Virus record (IMG/VR): IMGVR_UViG_3300020454_001183
Coordinates: 1 to 64,000 of that record
Strand: one strand, 5' to 3'
DNA from: a virus
Length of the DNA: 64,000 bases
The notes beneath the pieces were generated by a model. The model searched no databases and was not told where the DNA came from. It worked only from the letters and a program-made list of their open reading frames with translations. Both the position numbers and the translations under genes were made by a program. Positions 33,082 to 40,177 of the stretch are shown one piece after another. Numbering within the stretch: position 1 is the stretch's first letter; each line of letters starts with the position of its first letter.

Positions 33082-33313
33082 ATCTTTTATCAGAAATTTC
33101 ATAATTGTAAAGTGCTCCACAATCATCATCATCATCTACAAGATTTTCTGTAACTGTTAAATAATCTGGCAATAGTTTTTTCAATCCATCTAAATTAACA
33201 GAATTCCAATATCCAAATCTTATTGTTAGTGCATTTGTATCATATCCGATTTCGAAATCAGATGAACCATACCATTTTTTAATTTCTTTAAATTTTTTAT
33301 ATCCTAATCTCAT
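33074..33313 (-). CDS. unknown short protein
   Basis: A 79-residue protein of unrecognised family. It contains YKKFKEIKKWYGSSDFEIGYD and ends with an acidic, Asp-rich stretch DDDDCGALYNYE. No motifs for known folds are evident. The start overlaps the stop of the LPD29-like gene upstream by four bases (ATGA), and its C-terminus overlaps the PolA promoter. It may be the partner of the upstream protein, both coming from one class A promoter at 33883. Confidence 0.6.
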   Translation of the reverse strand: MRLGYKKFKEIKKWYGSSDFEIGYDTNALTIRFGYWNSVNLDGLKKLLPDYLTVTENLVDDDDDCGALYNYEISDKRFG

Positions 33314-33846
33314 ATTCCGTTTGATATTGCTAATTTAACTTTATCTTCAATTCCTTTACCCATATAGGTAATATTATCTTCTAATTTTTCACCAAGCGTT
33401 ACAATCTTATCATACCAATACTCAACTGAATCCCACTTAGGTTTATTCTCAATAAATATATAAGAAGGGAAATACTTTAATGGAGTTCCATTATCAGTAG
33501 TAGGTTTATCTTCTCTACTTTCGTACATATCAATCATACCATTGAAAGAACCACCTTTCAATACATACTCCCACTCTTTGATATTATCATAGATAATAGA
33601 ATCAACAGATGAACCATCTTTGTTAGAAACATTAACTCTTACAGAAGAACCACCACTATAAACATCAGAACCAGCCCATACTTTAATATCAGGATAATAT
33701 TGTTTTACATATTGTTTGATTACTGAAGCCGCTGATTTAGCGTTCATATAGATATATTTCCCACCATCATAAGAGTCATCTCTTATTTGAGCGATAGGAA
33801 GTTGGAACTCAGTTCCTTTAATTGAAAATTTAAATTTTTTACTCAT
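33310..33846 (-). CDS. LPD29-like protein
   Basis: The 178-residue protein has a central block resembling the large polyvalent protein-associated domain 29 (LPD29): MNAKSAASVIKQYVKQYYPDIKVWAG, then YSGGSSVRVNV and a following strand. The Y-S-G-G-S-S-x-R-V segment is the clearest match. LPD domains are short modules found in phage and plasmid polyvalent proteins; their biochemical role is unsettled. The C-terminal half is acidic and aromatic. A class A promoter ends 36 bases upstream. Confidence 0.55.
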   Translation of the reverse strand: MSKKFKFSIKGTEFQLPIAQIRDDSYDGGKYIYMNAKSAASVIKQYVKQYYPDIKVWAGSDVYSGGSSVRVNVSNKDGSSVDSIIYDNIKEWEYVLKGGSFNGMIDMYESREDKPTTDNGTPLKYFPSYIFIENKPKWDSVEYWYDKIVTLGEKLEDNITYMGKGIEDKVKLAISNGI

Positions 33847-33882
33847 AGTTTTAAGGTTTATTGTTTTAACTTATTTACATAG

Positions 33883-33913
33883 TAAATATACGAAAAATTC
33901 CTGAGAAATCCAA
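33883..33913 (-). promoter_or_regulatory. class A promoter, LPD29-like gene
   Basis: Minus strand: TTGG at 33913-33910, 19 bases, TATATTTA at 33890-33883, with TTTTTCG before the box. The final base is A rather than G. Lies between the 33931 gene and the LPD29-like gene. Confidence 0.72.
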
Positions 33914-33930
33914 GGTTTTTCGTAATTTTT

Positions 33931-34272
33931 TTACACATATGAACTCAAATCTTTGTATCCTACAAATTTATAGGGAACATCATCTACCAAGCCATCTTTT
34001 ACTGCGAATGGATAATTATCATTTAACCAATAGTTCTGAACATTATCAACTTCGGATAAAGTATCCTTATATAGTTCAGATATATCATATCCATCACCAT
34101 ATTTGATACCTCCACATAAATCCATTAGTTCATTAAGGTTATCCCAATTATTTTTATTTTTATTAATAGATTTGATGATATTGTTTTTCATCATATCTGC
34201 TACCTTATCATTGTAATCGTACATATCTTTTGACCAAGGTTTTGTTACTTTAGGTTTTATTAGAACTTTCAT
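33931..34272 (-). CDS. unknown short protein
   Basis: A 113-residue protein with no recognised family. It starts MKVLIKPKVTKPWSKDMYDYND and is rich in Asn, Lys, Asp and aromatic residues; the C-terminal segment has NYWLNDNYPFAVKDGL. It lacks signal, membrane or metal motifs. It is a single-gene unit: a class A promoter lies 19 bases upstream, and the class A promoter of the LPD29 gene lies after its stop. Confidence 0.6.
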   Translation of the reverse strand: MKVLIKPKVTKPWSKDMYDYNDKVADMMKNNIIKSINKNKNNWDNLNELMDLCGGIKYGDGYDISELYKDTLSEVDNVQNYWLNDNYPFAVKDGLVDDVPYKFVGYKDLSSYV

Positions 34273-34291
34273 ATATCAATTATTTACATAG

Positions 34292-34322
34292 TAAATATAC
34301 GAAAAAAAATTGAATTATCCAA
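34292..34322 (-). promoter_or_regulatory. class A promoter, gene 33931
   Basis: Minus strand: TTGG at 34322-34319, 19 bases, TATATTTA at 34299-34292, with TTTTTTTTCG in front of the box. It is the eighth class A copy and lies 19 bases from the downstream ATG. Confidence 0.72.
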
Positions 34323-34340
34323 GGAAAAAGTGAATTATTT

Positions 34341-34730
34341 TTAAAGTTTTTTTGAATATGTGTGGAGTGATTCATTTTGAACTTTAACCCAATCTTCAAT
34401 CTTTACCTTAATACCCAATTCATTAGCGAATAGTAATCCCTTTTCCCAAGCATTGATTTCGTTAATATATTGGTGAAACTTAAACTTTTTAGGTTCTTTA
34501 TCCTCATCTATGGTTTTAAAGTAATTATCTTCATCAGTTTGAAGAACATGTCCTACTTCATGTAAAAGAGAATATAATCCGTTTTTTTCTAAATTGTGAT
34601 TATGGTGAATAAATATCTTTTTATTCTTATGCCCCATAAAAGCAGTTATTTGTCCAAGTAATACATCTATTTCAAATTTCTCTTTGAGATAATCTGAAAC
34701 TTTCTTAAATTGTTTAGGGTATTTTTTCAT
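34341..34730 (-). CDS. small HEVGH metallopeptidase-like protein
   Basis: The 129-residue protein carries the zinc peptidase motif HEVGH (in SLLHEVGHVLQ) followed by helical acidic sequence, with a possible third ligand in the ENINAW-type segment near residue 90. The length and layout recall the IrrE/ImmA N-terminal domain family, which cleaves repressors. Catalytic function is not shown. It is preceded by its own class A promoter 12 bases upstream and is in the accessory cluster. Possible role is proteolysis of a host or phage regulator. Confidence 0.65.
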   Translation of the reverse strand: MKKYPKQFKKVSDYLKEKFEIDVLLGQITAFMGHKNKKIFIHHNHNLEKNGLYSLLHEVGHVLQTDEDNYFKTIDEDKEPKKFKFHQYINEINAWEKGLLFANELGIKVKIEDWVKVQNESLHTYSKKL

Positions 34731-34742
34731 AACTTTCTACCC

Positions 34743-34773
34743 TAAATATAAGTAATTTCTTTTACAAATCCAA
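34743..34773 (-). promoter_or_regulatory. class A promoter, HEVGH gene
   Basis: Minus strand: TTGG at 34773-34770, 19 bases, TATATTTA at 34750-34743, with ATTACT instead of TTTTCG in front of the box. It lies 12 bases before the ATG and overlaps the stop region of the PhyH-like gene, showing dense packing. Confidence 0.7.
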
Positions 34774-35535
34774 GGAAAGTTGAGATAATTTTGCTGAACC
34801 CACATCTATTGGTTCTCTTTTCATATGATTACCTTTAGCAAAATTAGCACCTTCTTTTATATAACCTGTTAGGAATGCTCTTCTGAATCTTTGGGATTTA
34901 TTTTCTTCAGAACCATGTATTACATTGGAATGAAGTAATGCAACCTGTCCTTTTCTTAAATACCCATCTATATGTGGAAAGTTATGGTCATCTGGTAATA
35001 CACAAGGTTTTCCTCTTTCGTTTCTCCAATTCTTAGGATTTGAACCTGCTCTCATTTCATCTACTTCAATAGGTAATTTTCCTAATCTATGTGAACCTTC
35101 TAAATACCAAACAGAACCATTATTAGGGTCGTGATTATCTAAAGCAATTGAAACATTTATTATTTCATTTGATTTACATTGTGTATAAAATATGTTTTGA
35201 TGCATATCCCTACCTAATTGACCAGGTGGTTTAAAATATGCCCAAGTTTGTACACCAAAAACTTTTCCACTCATAAGAAGTTCACAAGCTTCTACAACTT
35301 TTGGATGTTTCATTAAACCAGTAAGCTTTTTTGATTCTTTATGTGGATACATAAATGGGTCATATTCACCCCATTCACCATTTGAATCATTTTCTTGTCT
35401 TTTAACTCTGATTCGTTCTAATTCATCTCCCATAGAATCAGCTTCTGAATCTGTTAGGAGGTTTAATATAGATACTCCTTTGTATCTCCAATCAAATATT
35501 AATTGTTGTTTTTCTAAATCGGTAAGGTAACTCAT
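34762..35535 (-). CDS. PhyH-like 2OG/Fe(II) dioxygenase (HxN variant)
   Basis: The 257-residue protein matches phytanoyl-CoA dioxygenase-type enzymes: an N-terminal helix region, GRDMHQNIFY near 108-117 as the first iron-binding motif, a central strand NGSVWYLEGSHRLGK, and VIHGS (H207) with RFRRAFLTGYI for the distal His and oxoglutarate-binding Arg. The usual HxD is HxN (H112-x-N114), so the carboxylate ligand is lost or replaced. It could be altered in activity. Substrate unknown. The gene is in an accessory cluster before the baseplate genes and has no clear promoter match upstream. Confidence 0.8.
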   Translation of the reverse strand: MSYLTDLEKQQLIFDWRYKGVSILNLLTDSEADSMGDELERIRVKRQENDSNGEWGEYDPFMYPHKESKKLTGLMKHPKVVEACELLMSGKVFGVQTWAYFKPPGQLGRDMHQNIFYTQCKSNEIINVSIALDNHDPNNGSVWYLEGSHRLGKLPIEVDEMRAGSNPKNWRNERGKPCVLPDDHNFPHIDGYLRKGQVALLHSNVIHGSEENKSQRFRRAFLTGYIKEGANFAKGNHMKREPIDVGSAKLSQLSLDL

Positions 35536-35562
35536 TATAACTTATTTATTTACTTATATATA

Positions 35563-35925
35563 TTACTTTTTTGAATATTCTACTAAATTTACTAGTCTAT
35601 TTTTTAATTGTGGCATTGGTTTTAACTTTTCAGAAATACTTGTCCTATTAGAGTTCTTTATTTCTTCAGTTGTACCAGTTAATCTCCATCTAAGTGATAT
35701 ATTTCTATAAAGAGGATTAGTTCTAATTCTATTTAAACCACTTTGGGATATTTCAATAATAGGTGAAAAATCATCATTTACTTTTTGTGCAAAGTGTCTA
35801 ACTATATATCCTCTATTAAAATCTTTTTTATCTAATTTTGGTTTATATGGTAAAGGAGTACCTATTATTCTTGAGTCTCTTTTTCCTTTTTTAGCTTTAT
35901 TATATTGTTTTATTATATCTTCCAT
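35563..35925 (-). CDS. unknown protein next to baseplate genes
   Basis: A 120-residue basic protein I do not recognise. It starts MEDIIKQYNKAKKGKRDSR and contains a beta-rich segment GYIVRHFAQKVNDDFSPI and SLRWRLTG. Its position two bases downstream of the 789-residue baseplate gene suggests a small structural or assembly protein, possibly at the baseplate. No motif supports a specific T4 counterpart. Confidence 0.6.
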   Translation of the reverse strand: MEDIIKQYNKAKKGKRDSRIIGTPLPYKPKLDKKDFNRGYIVRHFAQKVNDDFSPIIEISQSGLNRIRTNPLYRNISLRWRLTGTTEEIKNSNRTSISEKLKPMPQLKNRLVNLVEYSKK

Positions 35926-35927
35926 AA

Positions 35928-38297
35928 TTATTCTTCACTATCAGCACCAGCTTCAGTAGTAGCACCTGACCTATATTGACCTTCTATAGATGTTGTCCAA
36001 ACCATTTGATTAACGGAATGTTCTACATTTGTAACTTGGAAAAATCCTGTTTTTGAATATACACTTGGTATTCCAATAATATTAAAAGTATCACCATGCG
36101 TAATTCCACTATTACCATGTATTTCAAAGTTATATTTTAGCATCCCAATTAAAACACCAGCTCCCTTTGGTTTTTTATCATCACCAGCTTTTAAGTTTGG
36201 ATTATCCTCTGACATTAACCTTTTAAATAAACCTTGGTCATCATATGTTGGATAAAACAATATTTCTTGTGCACCAACAGTTTCACCCGAATCAAAGGTT
36301 CTTTGCCAAAAATTATCATCTAAGTTAAACTCACCATCTTTACGAAGTGGATAACATCCGACTTTATTTAAAAATGAATTATAAATAGCTGCTATTACAT
36401 CTTCTTCATCTGCAACTTCTTTTTGTGTTGCTATTTTATTAGTACCTGTTTTCTTTTCTTTATCTTCCTTTTTGACTCTAGCTTCTTCATTTAGTGTATC
36501 CAATACACTATCTCTTATTTCTTCTTTATTTATTGGGAATCCACCTGCATCAGCTCCTTCGGGTGATACATCAACACTTCCACCACCATCTAATTTTTTT
36601 CTATCAGCTATAATTGAATTCATCATTTCACCAGGTAAATCAATATCTAATGTTCCATTTAAAAAAAATGAACCTTCACCATTATGTACTAATTTTTTAG
36701 ATGATAATTTTTTTTCAGTTGTACAATTCATCTCAACTATTTGTGAAATATTCTCACCTTTTTTTAAACCATATTTTGTTGCCATAGCTTGAGAGCATGC
36801 TTTTTCTACTATTTGAAATTCCCATATTGAATTAACTGCAGTTGATAATCCATTACACAATTCTAAGATAGCATCAGCATAGGTTAAATTTTCGGCTTCT
36901 ATTATAGATGTTGCAAAATCGAAATTAATATATAAATCATCTAAAAATCCCCAACTTCCAGCTGAACGACTTAATCCTTCAAATCCGTTACTTTTAGGTT
37001 CATTTAATGCTTCTTGTTTTGGAAATTGAACTTTTTCACCACCTGCTGTTAATTGACTACAATCATTATTACCAATTTCAAAACTAGCAGCTTCACCTTT
37101 TAGTGCTTTTAAAAATCCAAAATCTGGAGTATTTGGGTTTGGTATAACTAATCTATCTTTTGCAGTTGAAAAAATTCTATTAAATGCATTACATATAGTT
37201 TCATCTGTATAAATTTTTATTGGTAAGGAATTTCCACCTACTGAATTTGCGTTATCCGTTTCAATAATATCATTTGTATCAATTATTTTTTTAAATGTAC
37301 CAAATCTAATAAATCGTTCATCACCTATTAATTTAGTTCCCTTTGGTATAGCTATCCTTTCACTCTCAATATCTATTTTATTCTGACCACTATCCTGTCC
37401 TTCAGTTTCATCAGCTATAGATTGTTTTGTTTTTTCATTAAAATTGATAAAGTTTTCTTCTTTACCCAATTCATCAATTAATTTTTTTACAGATGCTATT
37501 TGTTTATGGCTCGGCAATTCATTAAACATATACTTAAAGTTTTTCTTACCAATATCTTCTTCCTTTAAAATATCTGTAGGACTATATGTTAAACTTGTTT
37601 GTGATTCTGTTTTATTATTTCCATCATTATCATCTTCCACATGCTTATGTATTTTTAGTGTTGATGGTATTTCACCTAAACCTTTAAGGGTTATATCTAA
37701 TTTATACTTATCACCATCACTACCAACTTTAAAACCAGTTATAAATCCAAAGAAATTAGCATAATCACCTTTTGAGTTTTTTCGTTTCTTTAAAACATTA
37801 GAAAAATTATTTAATCCGGCAATTGATGGTGCATTTAAAGGAACTTTTTCATTGTGAGCTCGTTCTAAATCCCAACCAAATTCTACTAAAGCAGTAAAAC
37901 CAGGTTGACCAAAATACAGTTGTAAAACATCTACTTGACCAGGTGTAAAAGCGGTTATTGAAAAATTACATTCTCTTGTAATTCCCATTGTACCATTTTT
38001 TACACTTAACCCTTCAATGATAGGTGAAGGTCTTAATCCTCTATCATCACCAGTAACTTTTACAAATTCACCATCCCAATTCTTTCCAACAATACCAGGT
38101 AATGATGCATTACCATAAACACTACTTTCTCCCACAATTGGAACATCTGGATTACTTTGAAGTACTAATCCAGCACCAGCATTACCTGTTACTCTAATCC
38201 ATGAATTTAATCGTGAAGTATAAATCTGATTTTTTTTAAGATTCAGATTATCTATTACATATTGTTGTATGGGTCTATATCTTGGAAACTCACTCAT
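35928..38297 (-). CDS. baseplate hub-like structural protein
   Basis: This 789-residue protein reads as a baseplate or tail hub component. The N-terminus has beta-rich segments (GIVGKNWDGEFVKVTGD, ALVEFGWDLER, FFGFITGFKVG). The C-terminus has GDTFNIIGIPSVYSKTGFFQVTNVEH followed by VWTTSIEGQYR, the layout of tail-hub/late-control D-type proteins, where it forms the tube-adapter end. The middle is variable. It overlaps the gp53-like gene by eight bases and lies at the end of the tail gene run. Specific T4 equivalence (gp27 or other) is not certain. Confidence 0.65.
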   Translation of the reverse strand: MSEFPRYRPIQQYVIDNLNLKKNQIYTSRLNSWIRVTGNAGAGLVLQSNPDVPIVGESSVYGNASLPGIVGKNWDGEFVKVTGDDRGLRPSPIIEGLSVKNGTMGITRECNFSITAFTPGQVDVLQLYFGQPGFTALVEFGWDLERAHNEKVPLNAPSIAGLNNFSNVLKKRKNSKGDYANFFGFITGFKVGSDGDKYKLDITLKGLGEIPSTLKIHKHVEDDNDGNNKTESQTSLTYSPTDILKEEDIGKKNFKYMFNELPSHKQIASVKKLIDELGKEENFINFNEKTKQSIADETEGQDSGQNKIDIESERIAIPKGTKLIGDERFIRFGTFKKIIDTNDIIETDNANSVGGNSLPIKIYTDETICNAFNRIFSTAKDRLVIPNPNTPDFGFLKALKGEAASFEIGNNDCSQLTAGGEKVQFPKQEALNEPKSNGFEGLSRSAGSWGFLDDLYINFDFATSIIEAENLTYADAILELCNGLSTAVNSIWEFQIVEKACSQAMATKYGLKKGENISQIVEMNCTTEKKLSSKKLVHNGEGSFFLNGTLDIDLPGEMMNSIIADRKKLDGGGSVDVSPEGADAGGFPINKEEIRDSVLDTLNEEARVKKEDKEKKTGTNKIATQKEVADEEDVIAAIYNSFLNKVGCYPLRKDGEFNLDDNFWQRTFDSGETVGAQEILFYPTYDDQGLFKRLMSEDNPNLKAGDDKKPKGAGVLIGMLKYNFEIHGNSGITHGDTFNIIGIPSVYSKTGFFQVTNVEHSVNQMVWTTSIEGQYRSGATTEAGADSEE

Positions 38298-38586
38298 TGG
38301 TCTCTATTCTTATTATCTCCGTATGGTCTTTGGGGATTCTAAGAATTGTACCATCTTCTAATCCCAACTTACCATCATGTATGTTATTAGCATTAGCAAT
38401 AATCCACCAATAAGCTGGCGAACCATAGTATTGGTTGGCAAGTAAATCTAATCTATCACCAGTTTGAGTTGCAACATATATATCATCATTTTTTAAAGGT
38501 ATTTTTTTTAACCTTTTAGTTTTATATACAGTTGTACCCTCTCCTGTTTTTTTCTTTTCGTTATTTAAATATCTACTTACAGCCAT
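38290..38586 (-). CDS. gp53: gp53-like LysM baseplate wedge protein
   Basis: The 98-residue protein has a single LysM-like fold: DIYVATQTGDRLDLLANQYYGSPAYWWIIANANN followed by LEDGTILRIPKD, matching the tail LysM unit and the equivalent part of T4 gp53, which joins wedges of the baseplate. It is shorter than T4 gp53. Neighbouring genes are tape measure, a second baseplate protein and the hub-like protein, which fits. Confidence 0.72.
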   Translation of the reverse strand: MAVSRYLNNEKKKTGEGTTVYKTKRLKKIPLKNDDIYVATQTGDRLDLLANQYYGSPAYWWIIANANNIHDGKLGLEDGTILRIPKDHTEIIRIETNE

Positions 38587-38587
38587 C

Positions 38588-40174
38588 TTAATATGTTATT
38601 GATTTAAAACTATATAACTTTGTTCTATCTTCTGTATTATTTCTTTGTTCTAAGAACTTCAATGATATCGCAACTTCTACTAAATGAGGTAATTTATATC
38701 CTTTATCTACATCTACTTTTGTACCACCATTTTCACTAAAAAATGCTTCTGAACTTTCATAATCTTTTTGTTTTCCATCTAACTGCCAATTTGAATTATC
38801 AGGTATTGTATATTGTAGTGAATCTATAAAAGAAACCCTATCTTTATATAAATCACCCATAGTAAAATATACGATTGGTGCTCTTACTGAACCAATATCT
38901 CCACTCTGATATCCCAATGGATATGCTAACGATGTTAAAAATTCTATTTTAGTCCAATTGTTTGCTAACTCAGCTGAGTTCATTGGATAAATTGTAAAGT
39001 TAAAAGTTACACTTCGTTCAATACCCGTATAAGTGTAAAAATTAAATGGATTACCAGCAAACTTAGCTGAATCCCAAGTTGGTGATACAGTTTCAGAAAG
39101 TCCAGTTATTGTTCCTCTAAAGTGTACAGTTTCACCCGTTACTATGTTTCTAAAATAAAGTGGTATAAAATCTTTAGTATCTAATTCATGCTTTATAGCT
39201 GTTTCTTTATCAGTACCACCTTTGTAAATACCACTTTGATTTATTACATCATCTGTATTTGAGAATCCTTTAGCTACTGATAATTCATCCTTAGCATCTC
39301 TTATTCTTTCATCTCTATCTTTTACTATATCTACTGTTAAATCTTCTTTACTAGTGACATTTCTCTCAACTTTATTTGTTATTTTTAGTTTATTGTTAAA
39401 TCCAACTTTTAAAGCTGCTACTCTATCACCTAAACTTGCATATTTTGATAAATTAGTTTCTTCTGAACCATCACCTGTTAAGCCATCTGAGTTTTCATCA
39501 TTTACTTGTGTATAACTTCCAATACCAGGATTATAAGTCTTTGTAAATTCTGAATCAGGATTATTTGTTCCCATCCCAGCAGGCGAACCAAATAAAGCTC
39601 CTCTTATTTCACTTTTTACTTTATCTAATACTTTACCAGCTGCTTGTTGAGCTGCTGTTCTTGGATTTCCTGTAGGTAAACCTGATTGTAATAATCCACT
39701 ACCACCTAAATCACCTTTTAAATCAGAAAGTGCTTTAGGATATCCTAATTGTATATTATCAATTGATTTAAGTTCTTCTAAAATAGATGATGGGTTGGTA
39801 TCACCTGGTGGTTTACCAACAATCTTCGATAAATTTTGTCCTACTTTAGATTCTTTAAATTTATTAAACTTATCTTTTACTTTTCCAGCAAACTTAGATT
39901 TCCCTAAACTTTTTATTCCTTTTTGAATTGCACCATCTGTTGCATCAGTACCACCATCAGCTCCCACATTACGAAGTTCAATCATCTTATCTTTCATCTT
40001 CGTACTACGATTAGCTATTCTGAAAGTATCCGTCCCATAAATAAGTGGATTGTTTATTTCTACCGCAGATTTAATTCTAATACCAGTAACTTCTTGTTCA
40101 ACGCCAGTTAACCTATCTGGTTTAACTTGTCCACTTAAAGTACTATTCTGAAATAATTCTAATATTGTTGGCAT
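38588..40174 (-). CDS. baseplate or tail-tube-end structural protein
   Basis: The 528-residue protein has a low-complexity, charged first half (residues 90-260, with GKSKFAGKVKDKFNKFKES and repeated Gly/Asn/Ser), then a beta-rich C-terminal half including FRNIVTGETVHFRGTITGL, SAKFAGNPFNFYTYTGIERSV and FTIYPMNSAELANNWTK. The end resembles a tail-tube-like or tube-cap fold, as in T4 gp48/gp54, but no exact match is claimed. It starts three bases after the tape measure stop, just as tube initiator or cap genes follow the tape measure in many myophages. Confidence 0.6.
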   Translation of the reverse strand: MPTILELFQNSTLSGQVKPDRLTGVEQEVTGIRIKSAVEINNPLIYGTDTFRIANRSTKMKDKMIELRNVGADGGTDATDGAIQKGIKSLGKSKFAGKVKDKFNKFKESKVGQNLSKIVGKPPGDTNPSSILEELKSIDNIQLGYPKALSDLKGDLGGSGLLQSGLPTGNPRTAAQQAAGKVLDKVKSEIRGALFGSPAGMGTNNPDSEFTKTYNPGIGSYTQVNDENSDGLTGDGSEETNLSKYASLGDRVAALKVGFNNKLKITNKVERNVTSKEDLTVDIVKDRDERIRDAKDELSVAKGFSNTDDVINQSGIYKGGTDKETAIKHELDTKDFIPLYFRNIVTGETVHFRGTITGLSETVSPTWDSAKFAGNPFNFYTYTGIERSVTFNFTIYPMNSAELANNWTKIEFLTSLAYPLGYQSGDIGSVRAPIVYFTMGDLYKDRVSFIDSLQYTIPDNSNWQLDGKQKDYESSEAFFSENGGTKVDVDKGYKLPHLVEVAISLKFLEQRNNTEDRTKLYSFKSITY

Positions 40175-40177
40175 ATC

